DNA of 5,317 nucleotides from NCBI GenBank assembly GCA_913049615.1, contig CAJWZI010000148.1, positions 1-5,317 on the forward strand, written 5' to 3'. The notes beneath the pieces are model-generated. The model was not told the origin of the DNA. It saw only the letters and a program-made list of their open reading frames with translations, and ran no database searches. The translations under genes and the position numbers were made by a program. Positions 1 through 5,317 of this stretch are shown piece by piece (position 1 is the first letter of the stretch; every line of letters starts with the position of its first letter). This stretch comes from an uncultured Alphaproteobacteria bacterium (GTDB lineage: Bacteria; Pseudomonadota; Alphaproteobacteria; GCA-2731375).

Positions 1-1
1 G

Positions 2-85
2 AACGGCGCCTATGCCGAGCGCGGCGCGGCGGGCGGGCTGAGAAGCCATGAGATTTTCGACTTCGCGATCAACGGAACAGCATAG
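2..85 (+). CDS. C-terminal end of an unidentified upstream gene (partial)
   Basis: An open frame enters from the left edge and stops at TAG 83-85, giving 27 residues that end in HEIFDFAINGTA. Third codon positions are mostly G or C, as expected for coding sequence in a GC-rich genome, and the composition changes abruptly to AT-rich right after the stop. I do not recognise the family from this short tail. It could also be a chance open frame, since 27 codons without a stop is not rare in GC-rich DNA. The phosphonate operon starts about 200 bases further on, so this gene, if real, is probably a separate transcription unit. Confidence 0.4.
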   Translation, partial: NGAYAERGAAGGLRSHEIFDFAINGTA

Positions 86-203
86 GTGGTGGAGTTTTGG
101 TAGGGTCGGATACGATTTGAGGGTTACTTGGAGAATATTGGTTTAATAGGAAAATTTTATGCTAACATTTTATACATATACTTTTCGTGTCACCAACCTG
201 GCA

Positions 204-232
204 GGCGAGAATAAAATTCTTTCGGGCGAGAA
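204..232 (+). repeat. Dyad flanked by GGCGAGAA direct repeats, possible operator
   Basis: GGCGAGAA occurs at 204-211 and again at 225-232, exactly 21 bases apart, or about two helical turns. Overlapping the first copy is an inverted repeat AGAAT-AAA-ATTCT at 208-220. Repeats on one face of the helix plus a dyad, upstream of phnD, would suit a regulator binding site. No known operator consensus was recognised. Confidence 0.25.
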
Positions 233-280
233 AAACCTGGAATCATTGCCTCCAAGCTGACCTTGTTTGTAAACTTCTCA

Positions 281-286
281 GAGGAG
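281..286 (+). promoter_or_regulatory. Ribosome binding site of phnD, decides the start
   Basis: GAGGAG lies 5 bases before ATG 292 and 8 bases before ATG 295. It places the phnD start at this ATG pair, not at GTG 187, where the open frame technically begins. The 35 extra residues from 187 would precede a normal signal peptide and have no matching ribosome binding site. Confidence 0.8.
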
Positions 287-291
287 CCTTT

Positions 292-1263
292 ATGATGAAT
301 TTAGTAATACCACGGCCCTACGCACGGCTGCGCAAGCTTGCCAGGGTGATATCCGGGGTGGCCTGTGCCATCCTGCTGGCATTGGGCTGGAACTTTGTTT
401 CCGCAAATGTCGCCTATGCAGCTCCGGCTTGCGAGAACCCGGAATCCCTGACCTTCGCTATGGCGCCCGCAGAGGAAACTGTAGCGGAACTTAACCTCTA
501 CAAGCCGGTGACGGATCGAATGGCAAAACTAACCGGAAAGAAGATTCAGTTCTTCATGCCCACGTCCTATGCTTCGGTCGTCGAGGCTTTGTTGAGTGGT
601 TTTGTCGATGTTTCCCTCCTCGGTCCATACACATACGTTATTGCAAATTCGAAAGACCCGAAAATCGAGGTTTTCGCAACATACGCTAAGAAAGCCGGCC
701 ACATGCAGGAAGAAGGTCCCGGCTACCGAGCGGCGCTTATTTCGAAGAAGGGGACAAAATTCACCACTATCGAGTCCCTGAAGGGCTCGACCCTCGGCTT
801 GACCGATCCAGGCAGTACGTCGGGCAACCTTATGCCGCGTGTTGTGTTCTCGCAGGTTATCGGAATGGACTTGGAAAAATACTTCGGCAAAGTAGTCTAT
901 ACCGGAGGCCACGAGCTTTCGACCGTAGCCGTCGTAAAGGGCAAGGTTGACGTAGCGTTCGTCGCCACACACCGTTTCGACAACGTAGTGAACAAAGGCG
1001 AGGCAAAATTGGCGGACGTCAACATTCTCTGGAAGTCGGATCCAATCCCGCAAGATCCTTTCGTCTATCGCAATACGCTTTGTAAAGACATTCGCGATAA
1101 GATTGAGGAGACTTTCCTCGGCTTGAAGGACCAGCCTGAGGCAAAGAAGTTCCTGGAAAACGTCAAATCGAGGACCTTCGTTCGCATGTCATCGAAGGAC
1201 TACGACATCATCCGGGCGCTTAAGAAGGCCAAGGACGAAAAAAAGAAGAAAAAGAAGAAATAG
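292..1263 (+). CDS. phnD: Phosphonate ABC transporter, periplasmic substrate-binding protein PhnD
   Basis: This protein of 323 residues captures phosphonate in the periplasm and delivers it to the PhnE channel. Residues 8-18 are basic (RPYARLRKLAR), followed by a hydrophobic stretch and a probable signal peptidase I site after AYA (residue 43). The mature part shows the PhnD/phosphonate-binding-like pattern: SYASVVEAL (92-100), LGPYTYV (110-116), the DPGSTSGN loop (172-179), which in this family contacts the phosphonate oxygens, and GGHE (205-208). Two cysteines, C47 and C264, are in the mature chain and might form a disulfide. The last 13 residues hold ten lysines and end in seven in a row, which is unusual for the family. 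ATG 295 is an equally possible start. Family assignment is firm. The ligand is inferred from the downstream phnA; phosphite, methylphosphonate or 2-aminoethylphosphonate are alternatives. Confidence 0.93.
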   Translation: MMNLVIPRPYARLRKLARVISGVACAILLALGWNFVSANVAYAAPACENPESLTFAMAPAEETVAELNLYKPVTDRMAKLTGKKIQFFMPTSYASVVEALLSGFVDVSLLGPYTYVIANSKDPKIEVFATYAKKAGHMQEEGPGYRAALISKKGTKFTTIESLKGSTLGLTDPGSTSGNLMPRVVFSQVIGMDLEKYFGKVVYTGGHELSTVAVVKGKVDVAFVATHRFDNVVNKGEAKLADVNILWKSDPIPQDPFVYRNTLCKDIRDKIEETFLGLKDQPEAKKFLENVKSRTFVRMSSKDYDIIRALKKAKDEKKKKKKK

Positions 1264-1288
1264 AGCCAAGATATTCCTCCCATTCCGA

Positions 1289-1332
1289 CCGGCCGGGACT
1301 GAATTCAATCAATCGCCCGGCCGGACTTTTTT
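1289..1332 (+). terminator. Intercistronic hairpin with T-run between phnD and phnC
   Basis: CCGGCCGGG (1289-1297) pairs perfectly with CCCGGCCGG (1316-1324), giving a 9-bp all-GC stem with an 18-base loop, followed by AC and six T (1327-1332). This has the form of an intrinsic terminator. Because phnC, phnE1 and phnE2 lie just downstream on the same strand, it more likely acts as a partial terminator or as a 3' end stabiliser. It would then give much more binding protein than membrane complex, as is common for ABC importers. No clear promoter for phnC is visible after it. Confidence 0.8.
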
Positions 1333-1379
1333 GTGCGTGTAGTATTATCGTTGTTGTTCGCGAAAGAGAGTGCCTGCCA

Positions 1380-2132
1380 ATGGCGGTTCTAGTCGTTCGA
1401 GACCTAAAGGCACGTTATAGCGCCAAAGGCCCCGAAGTTTTGAAAGGCATCAGCTTCGAGGTGTCGGAAGACGATTTCTTCGCCATCATCGGACCCAGCG
1501 GTGCCGGGAAATCAACCCTGGTTCGCTGCATCAACCGACTGGTCGAACCCACGGCCGGCGAGATTCACTTCAACGGCCAAGAAATCACCAAATTGGGACG
1601 CAAGCAGTTGCGTGTTCTCAGGCGGGACATCGGTATGATTTTCCAGGAGTTCAACCTCGTCAATCGGATGAGCGTCATGGACAACGTACTTTCCGGTCGG
1701 CTCGGCTACACTGGAAACCTGCGGACGCTCTTTCGGGCTTTTCCGCGCCGGGACATCGATCACGCCCTCCAGCTCCTTGACCGGGTCGGCATCGCGGACC
1801 AAGTCGACAAACGGGCGGATGAGCTGTCCGGCGGCCAACGCCAGCGTGTGGGCATTGCGCGGGCTTTGATGCAGGGCCCGAAGCTGCTTCTTCTGGATGA
1901 GCCCACGTCGTCGCTAGATCCCAAGATATCACGGGAGATCATGAGGCTGATCAAGGAGATGGCCTCGGAGTTCAAGGTGCCGTGCCTGTGCAATATCCAC
2001 AACGTGCAATTGGCTATGGAGTTCTGCAACAAGATCATCGGCCTTCAAGACGGCATAAAGATGTTTGACGGGCCTACTGAGTCGATGAACGAGGACAAGC
2101 TCAACAAAATCTACGCTATGGAAGTCCTGTGA
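1380..2132 (+). CDS. phnC: Phosphonate ABC transporter, ATP-binding protein PhnC
   Basis: This cytoplasmic ATPase of 250 residues drives phosphonate import by binding and hydrolysing ATP at the PhnE channel. All nucleotide-binding motifs are intact: Walker A GPSGAGKST (38-46), a Q-loop in the segment FQEFNLV, the signature LSGGQRQ (149-155), Walker B LLLLDEP (169-175) followed by TSSLDP, and the switch histidine H207 in NIHNV. Length and motif wording (RCINRLVEPTAG, FQEFNLVNR) are typical of PhnC. The start ATG has only a weak purine stretch upstream (GAGAG at 1366-1370, 9 bases away). No stop interrupts the frame between the end of phnD and this ATG, but there is no better start. phnE1 follows after 10 bases, so the two are surely co-transcribed. 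Confidence 0.95.
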   Translation: MAVLVVRDLKARYSAKGPEVLKGISFEVSEDDFFAIIGPSGAGKSTLVRCINRLVEPTAGEIHFNGQEITKLGRKQLRVLRRDIGMIFQEFNLVNRMSVMDNVLSGRLGYTGNLRTLFRAFPRRDIDHALQLLDRVGIADQVDKRADELSGGQRQRVGIARALMQGPKLLLLDEPTSSLDPKISREIMRLIKEMASEFKVPCLCNIHNVQLAMEFCNKIIGLQDGIKMFDGPTESMNEDKLNKIYAMEVL

Positions 2133-2142
2133 GATCCCGATC

Positions 2143-2976
2143 ATGAACAGGCCCCAGGGACAGTCCCATCGTCCTGAAATCACCTACGAGCAAATTCTCC
2201 AACTCCGGCACCGAAACTGGCTCGTCCGGAGCGTCATCTACGTACTGATGACGGCGATGATGCTATGGAGCGTCCAGGTCACCATCATCTCCGACACCGA
2301 TTGGGAACGCATGGGCAGCATCGGCAAGGTGATGTCGTCCGCGGCGCGGTTCGTCGGCATCGACTGGGCCTTGTTCCCGAACCTCATCGAACCAGCGATT
2401 GAGACCTTCATGATCGCTTGCCTGGGAACGCTGCTCGGTGTTTTGATCTGTATCCCGGCCACGTGGTTCGGCGCCCACAACATCACGCCCTTCAAACCCG
2501 TCACCTATCCCATCGGGCGGCTTTTAATGACCCTCAGCCGTTCCATCCATGAAATCGTATGGGCCCTTTTCTTCGTCGCCGCGGTCGGGCTCGGTGCGCT
2601 CCCTGGCATCTTCGCCATCGCCATGCGTTCGGTTGGCTTCATCGCCAAGATGTCCGCCGAAGCCATTGAGGATATCGACGTAGGGCCCATCGAGGCAATT
2701 CGCGCAACAGGGGCGAACGGGTTCCAGGTGGTGCTCTATGGTATTGTACCGCAGGTTCTGCCGCAGGTCCTCAGCGTCATCATATTCGAATGGGAAATCA
2801 ACATCCGTCGCTCGGCGATTCTCGGGTTCGTCGGCGCGGGTGGTCTGGGACTGGTGTTCTTCCGGCAGATGAACACCTTTAACTACCATGGCGTGACCTC
2901 CGTGATTATCGCCATCCTGGGAATCATATTGGTCGGCGAGGTGGTCTCCTATTTCACCCGTAAATCGGTGATCTGA
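2143..2976 (+). CDS. phnE: Phosphonate ABC transporter, permease PhnE (first copy)
   Basis: This inner-membrane permease of 277 residues forms half of the transport channel. Hydrophobic segments are visible at roughly 27-49, 81-110, 137-165, 207-238 and 250-271, matching the binding-protein-dependent permease fold. The conserved loop that docks on the ATPase runs from about E173 to P207 (EAIEDIDVGPIEAIRATG, then FQVVLYGIVPQVLP). RSIHEIVWALFF (133-144) is typical of PhnE and has a close counterpart in the second permease. The gene starts 10 bases after phnC with no strong ribosome binding site, which suggests translational coupling. It most likely pairs with the next gene as a heterodimer. The exact number of membrane segments was judged by eye. 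Confidence 0.94.
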   Translation: MNRPQGQSHRPEITYEQILQLRHRNWLVRSVIYVLMTAMMLWSVQVTIISDTDWERMGSIGKVMSSAARFVGIDWALFPNLIEPAIETFMIACLGTLLGVLICIPATWFGAHNITPFKPVTYPIGRLLMTLSRSIHEIVWALFFVAAVGLGALPGIFAIAMRSVGFIAKMSAEAIEDIDVGPIEAIRATGANGFQVVLYGIVPQVLPQVLSVIIFEWEINIRRSAILGFVGAGGLGLVFFRQMNTFNYHGVTSVIIAILGIILVGEVVSYFTRKSVI

Positions 2977-3005
2977 TTGCAGATACGACAGGAAAAGTTA
3001 GCAAG

Positions 3006-3854
3006 ATGACATCACAGAGCACCGAACCCGCCATCGTCGAGACCATGCCGCAAAGGGAATGGAGTCGTTTCAGGTACCCGCAATCCGTTATCCACTATGG
3101 TGTCTGTCTTTCGGTGTTTGTCTTCCTAGTATTCAGCATCGAATACCTGGAAATCCCCTTGGAACGGTTGCTTGGTATACTTGGCCGCTTGGGGCTTACC
3201 CTGGCCAACCGCTATTATCCTCCGGACATCGAGTACATCATGGACGCCGACTACATGGAATACGTGGTCGAAACGATCCAGATGGCCTATCTAGGAGCAC
3301 TTTTCGGGCTTCTCGCGACGATCCCGCTGGGTTGGTTCGCCTCCTTCAATATGACGCCGTCACGCCACTTCGTTTATCCGGTGGCCCGGCTCATCACCAT
3401 GGTGTGCCGTGCCGTCCATGAGATGATTTGGGCAATCCTGTTTGTCACGATCCTCGGCTTTGGCATGTTGGCCGGCGTGCTTGCTCTTACGTTTTTCTGT
3501 ACGGGTTTTGCCGGCAAGCTGTTTGCGGAGGAAATAGAGGCCATCGACATGGGACCGGTGGAGGCTATTCGCGCGACCGGCGGGAACCTGTTCCAGGTGA
3601 TGGTGTTCGGCGTCTTTCCGCAAGTGCGGGTCGCTTTCACGGGGATCGCTATCTATACCTGGGACGTCGCCTTCCGCGCCGCCACGGTGGTCGGATTCTT
3701 CGGGGCTGGCGGCATGGGTTGGTACCTTCAACGCAACATCATGCAGATCGAAACCCATCGTACTGCTGCTATCCTGGTTTCAATTATAGTGCTGGTGCTC
3801 ATTTCGGAAGCGGTTTCCGCCTGGGCGCGAGATCGAATCTCCAAGTCTAAATAG
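3006..3854 (+). CDS. phnE: Phosphonate ABC transporter, permease PhnE (second copy)
   Basis: This second permease of 282 residues is homologous to but clearly diverged from the first, and probably forms the other half of the channel. Hydrophobic segments lie near 28-50, 90-117, 137-165 and at the C-terminus near 250-275. The ATPase-docking loop starts at about E175 (EEIEAIDMGPVEAIRATGG, then FQVMVFGVFPQV), and CRAVHEMIWAILF mirrors the first copy's RSIHEIVWALFF. AGGAAAAG (2990-2997) sits 8 bases before the ATG. The 29-base gap to phnE1 fits one operon. Tandem phnE genes are known in many phnDCEE loci, where both subunits are needed. No terminator is visible after it, so transcription may continue into the gap before phnA. 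Confidence 0.94.
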   Translation: MTSQSTEPAIVETMPQREWSRFRYPQSVIHYGVCLSVFVFLVFSIEYLEIPLERLLGILGRLGLTLANRYYPPDIEYIMDADYMEYVVETIQMAYLGALFGLLATIPLGWFASFNMTPSRHFVYPVARLITMVCRAVHEMIWAILFVTILGFGMLAGVLALTFFCTGFAGKLFAEEIEAIDMGPVEAIRATGGNLFQVMVFGVFPQVRVAFTGIAIYTWDVAFRAATVVGFFGAGGMGWYLQRNIMQIETHRTAAILVSIIVLVLISEAVSAWARDRISKSK

Positions 3855-3871
3855 CCTTAGCATCACCACCT

Positions 3872-3949
3872 ATGAAATTGAAACCGTCTATGATCGTTAT
3901 CGGGGCAGGCCAAGCCGGCGGTTGGGCGGTCCAAATTATTGCTTCTTAA
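3872..3949 (+). pseudogene. Remnant N-terminus of a FAD/NAD(P)-binding oxidoreductase
   Basis: Twenty-five codons from ATG 3872 encode a start that reads SMIVIGAGQAGGWAVQ at residues 6-21, then IIAS and a TAA stop. This is the first beta-strand and glycine-rich GxGxxG loop of a Rossmann FAD-binding fold, in wording typical of ferredoxin reductases of the pyridine nucleotide-disulfide oxidoreductase family. The rest of such a protein (about 400 residues) is absent. Similarity breaks off just where the first helix should continue. No good ribosome binding site precedes it. The motif is seen directly; that it is the decayed or deleted 5' end of a gene is inference. A short chance frame is possible but unlikely given the motif. 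Confidence 0.6.
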
Positions 3950-4047
3950 TCATCGTTTTTACGGAGCTTCACCGAGGCCCACTGCGACAGGGTGTCTTGG
4001 ATGCGCTCTAAAACAATGGCCGCCACGGCTGCGGAGGGAAAGCCATT
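3946..4047 (-). pseudogene. Possible C-terminal remnant of an unidentified protein, perhaps an ABC permease
   Basis: Read on the minus strand, the frame from 4047 down to its stop at 3948-3946 gives 33 residues including AAVAAIVLERIQDTLSQW and a charged end, KLRKNDD. A hydrophobic strip followed by an amphipathic charged tail is how many transport permeases end; IVLERI loosely recalls the IVLDRI of glycine betaine/choline permeases. An in-frame TGA at 4048-4050 blocks extension upstream, and the rest of the gene is missing. Its stop overlaps the stop of the oxidoreductase remnant, tail to tail. The identity is a guess; it might be a chance frame. Confidence 0.3.
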
Positions 4048-4104
4048 TCAACGGCGGCGCAATTTGGGTACCATCGCCATAAATATTGAGGCTACCTGGG
4101 AAAT

Positions 4105-4120
4105 GTTCGGTTAAGTGAAC
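4105..4120 (+). promoter_or_regulatory. 16-bp palindrome just upstream of phnA, candidate operator
   Basis: GTTCGGTTAAGTGAAC has the form GTTC-nn-TTAA-nn-GAAC, with 12 of 16 positions matching its own reverse complement. It ends two bases before the AGGAG ribosome binding site of phnA. The position suits a repressor or a dimeric regulator that controls phnA separately from the transporter genes. In known systems phnA is induced by its substrate through a LysR-type regulator, but this palindrome cannot be tied to any named regulator from sequence alone. A -10/-35 pair upstream was not convincing. Confidence 0.4.
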
Positions 4121-4121
4121 T

Positions 4122-4133
4122 AGGAGAAGGGAG
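4122..4133 (+). promoter_or_regulatory. Ribosome binding site of phnA with two overlapping candidates
   Basis: The purine run contains AGGAG (4122-4126), 9 bases before TTG 4136, and GGGAG (4129-4133), 8 bases before TTG 4142. An in-frame TAG at 4121-4123 rules out any earlier start, and the first in-frame ATG is residue 48, past essential residues, so phnA must use one of these two TTG codons. Confidence 0.75.
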
Positions 4134-4141
4134 AGTTGGAA

Positions 4142-5317
4142 TTGAGCAGTGACACCTTAACAATTAACAATGTCAAATATTATCGACCTACGGAGACGGT
4201 CGTTGTAGTTGGGATTGACGGTTGCGATCCCAAATATATCGAACAAGGTTTGGAGGACGGCATTATTCCCAACATCGAGCGGATGATCGGCCAAGGTTTT
4301 TATTGCATCGCTGATTGTATCGTTCCTGCTTTTACTAACCCCAACAATGTATCGATCATCACTGGCAGCCCTCCGTCTGTCCATGGCATTTCGGCCAATT
4401 TCTTCATTGACCCGGAGACCGGCGAAGGCGTTCAGATGACCGATCCGAAATACATTCGGGTGCCGTCCATCCTTGCGGAGTTTTCCCGCAACGGTGCGAA
4501 AGTCGTATCGATTACGGCAAAGGACAAACTTCGCCGGCTTTTGGGTAAGGGCATCAATATTGCCGGCGGCAGCGTTAATTTTTCGTCGGAAAAGGCTGAT
4601 CAGTGTACTCCTGCGAAAAACGGAATCGATAACGTGCTTTCACTGGTCGATATGCCGCTACCCGATGTCTATTCTGCGGATCTGTCGTTATTTGTCCTGG
4701 AAGCGGGTGTGAAAATTCTGGAACGCGACCGTCCGGATCTCATGTACCTCTTTACCACCGATTTTATTCAACACAAACACGCACCGGGAACAGACGTTTC
4801 AAACAAATTCCTCAGTCAAATCGACAACGCCATCGGACGGTTGATCGATTTAGGAGCCATCGTGGGTGTTACGGCAGATCATGGAATGAACGAGCGAATG
4901 ACGCCAGATGGTACGCCGAATGTGATCTACCTGCAGGACGAAATCGACAAAGAGTTCGGTACCGGTGCGTATCGGGTCGTGCTCACATTTACGGATCACT
5001 ATGTCGTCCACCATTCTCTAATCAGCGGATATACGGGTGTGTATTGTCAGGCGGCAACGTCAACCGAGGCACTGATCAATTTCGTCTCTACCCTCCCCGG
5101 CGTTGAGGCCGCCTACGATAGTCCGACGGCATGCGAGCTCTTCGACCTGCCACCAGATCGTCAACCCGATGTCATCGTGATTAGTTCCTGGGATACGGGA
5201 ATTGGGTCGTCGGAATCCGAGCACGATCTTTCTGATTTGCAGGGATTTCCTTTGCGGACCCATGGTGGTGTTTCCGATCAGCCGGTACCGTTTATCGTAT
5301 CTGCGCCACTGAACGAC
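4142..5317 (+). CDS. phnA: Phosphonoacetate hydrolase PhnA (C-terminus beyond window)
   Basis: This is a zinc-dependent enzyme of the alkaline phosphatase superfamily that splits the C-P bond of phosphonoacetate to give acetate and phosphate in the cytoplasm. The visible 392 residues, counted from TTG 4142, carry the full catalytic set: metal ligand D26 in GIDGCDP, nucleophile T65 in FTNPNN, N86, a lysine pair K127/K129 in TAKDK, D207 and H211 in TTDFIQHKHAPGT, D246 and H247 in TADHGMN, and H374 in RTHGG. These match the ligands and substrate contacts described for the Sinorhizobium meliloti and Pseudomonas enzymes. The family is usually just over 400 residues, so only a short tail is missing. 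TTG 4136 would add two residues. There is no signal peptide, as expected for a cytoplasmic enzyme fed by the upstream transporter. A related phosphodiesterase is the alternative, but FTNPNN and TTDFIQHKHAPGT strongly favour PhnA. Confidence 0.92.
   Translation, partial: MSSDTLTINNVKYYRPTETVVVVGIDGCDPKYIEQGLEDGIIPNIERMIGQGFYCIADCIVPAFTNPNNVSIITGSPPSVHGISANFFIDPETGEGVQMTDPKYIRVPSILAEFSRNGAKVVSITAKDKLRRLLGKGINIAGGSVNFSSEKADQCTPAKNGIDNVLSLVDMPLPDVYSADLSLFVLEAGVKILERDRPDLMYLFTTDFIQHKHAPGTDVSNKFLSQIDNAIGRLIDLGAIVGVTADHGMNERMTPDGTPNVIYLQDEIDKEFGTGAYRVVLTFTDHYVVHHSLISGYTGVYCQAATSTEALINFVSTLPGVEAAYDSPTACELFDLPPDRQPDVIVISSWDTGIGSSESEHDLSDLQGFPLRTHGGVSDQPVPFIVSAPLND

Larger units (their letters stand above)
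86..291 (+). promoter_or_regulatory. AT-rich leader and probable promoter region of phnD
   Basis: This stretch between the upstream stop and the phnD start has no convincing gene. The part from about 134 to 186 is strongly AT-rich, unlike the rest of the window, which fits a promoter region. I could not find a -35/-10 pair with good matches and normal spacing. It contains two ATTTTAT copies 13 bases apart (154-160 and 167-173), a lone TGTCAC (188-193) that resembles half of a Pho box without a convincing partner, and the dyad with flanking repeats listed separately at 204-232. Control by a phosphate or phosphonate regulator is an inference from gene content only. Confidence 0.45.

Noticed and set aside
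188..193. TGTCAC as a Pho box half-site
   Set aside because: The position 11 bases upstream reads TATACT and does not match the expected second half, so no PhoB site can be supported.
265..274. GTTTGTAAAC imperfect palindrome before the phnD ribosome binding site
   Set aside because: Only 10 bases with 8 matching positions and no flanking symmetry; it does not share spacing with the palindrome before phnA.
187..291. Extended phnD start at GTG 187
   Set aside because: It adds 35 residues before a normal signal peptide, has no ribosome binding site, and the GAGGAG at 281-286 clearly serves ATG 292 or 295.
529..1053. Long minus-strand open frame of 174 codons inside phnD
   Set aside because: It lies fully antisense to a well-recognised phnD, shows no family motif, and is an expected shadow of the codon pattern.
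3899..3930. GC-rich stretch after phnE2 as a terminator
   Set aside because: Pairing of CCAAGCC with GGCGGTTGG is broken by mismatches and no T-run follows; the bases are better explained as the glycine-rich codons of the oxidoreductase remnant.
4157..4384. Minus-strand open frame of 75 codons
   Set aside because: It is antisense to the N-terminal part of phnA, which contains the recognised metal ligand and nucleophile, so it is a shadow.
4473..4712. Plus-strand open frame of 79 codons in another frame of phnA
   Set aside because: It overlaps the phnA frame, which is uninterrupted and carries conserved residues throughout.

Overview
The window carries a phosphonate uptake and breakdown cluster on the + strand: phnD, phnC, phnE1, phnE2 and then a phnA-type phosphonoacetate hydrolase gene that runs off the right edge. 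The moderately GC-rich sequence, the paired phnE permeases and the alkaline-phosphatase-superfamily PhnA suggest a proteobacterium, most likely an alphaproteobacterium. This is an impression from gene content and protein style, not a computed placement.

Layout. Positions 2-85 look like the last codons of an unidentified upstream gene with high third-position GC. Positions 86-291 form an AT-rich leader with a small dyad and direct repeats, ending in a GAGGAG ribosome binding site. phnD (292-1263) encodes the exported substrate-binding protein and ends in an unusual run of lysines. A strong terminator-like hairpin (1289-1332) separates it from phnC (1380-2132), the ATPase. Two homologous membrane permeases follow closely (2143-2976 and 3006-3854). 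A 287-base gap then holds what look like two broken gene ends facing each other: the N-terminus of a FAD/NAD(P)-binding oxidoreductase and the C-terminus of an unidentified protein on the opposite strand. A 16-bp palindrome lies just upstream of the phnA ribosome binding site, and phnA starts with TTG at 4142 or 4136.

How the genes work together. PhnD captures a phosphonate in the periplasm, PhnE1 and PhnE2 form the channel, and PhnC powers import. PhnA would cleave phosphonoacetate to acetate and phosphate in the cytoplasm. The gene order suggests that phosphonoacetate, or a compound converted to it such as 2-aminoethylphosphonate through PhnW and PhnY, is the substrate. No phnW, phnY or regulator gene is visible in the window.

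The genes themselves belong to known families, and I do not see a wholly new system. The points most worth a second look are the phnD-phnC junction (polylysine tail, an in-phase A AAA AAG slippery heptamer, an open -1 frame leading into phnC, and a terminator in the middle), the gene remnants before phnA, and the palindrome at the phnA start.
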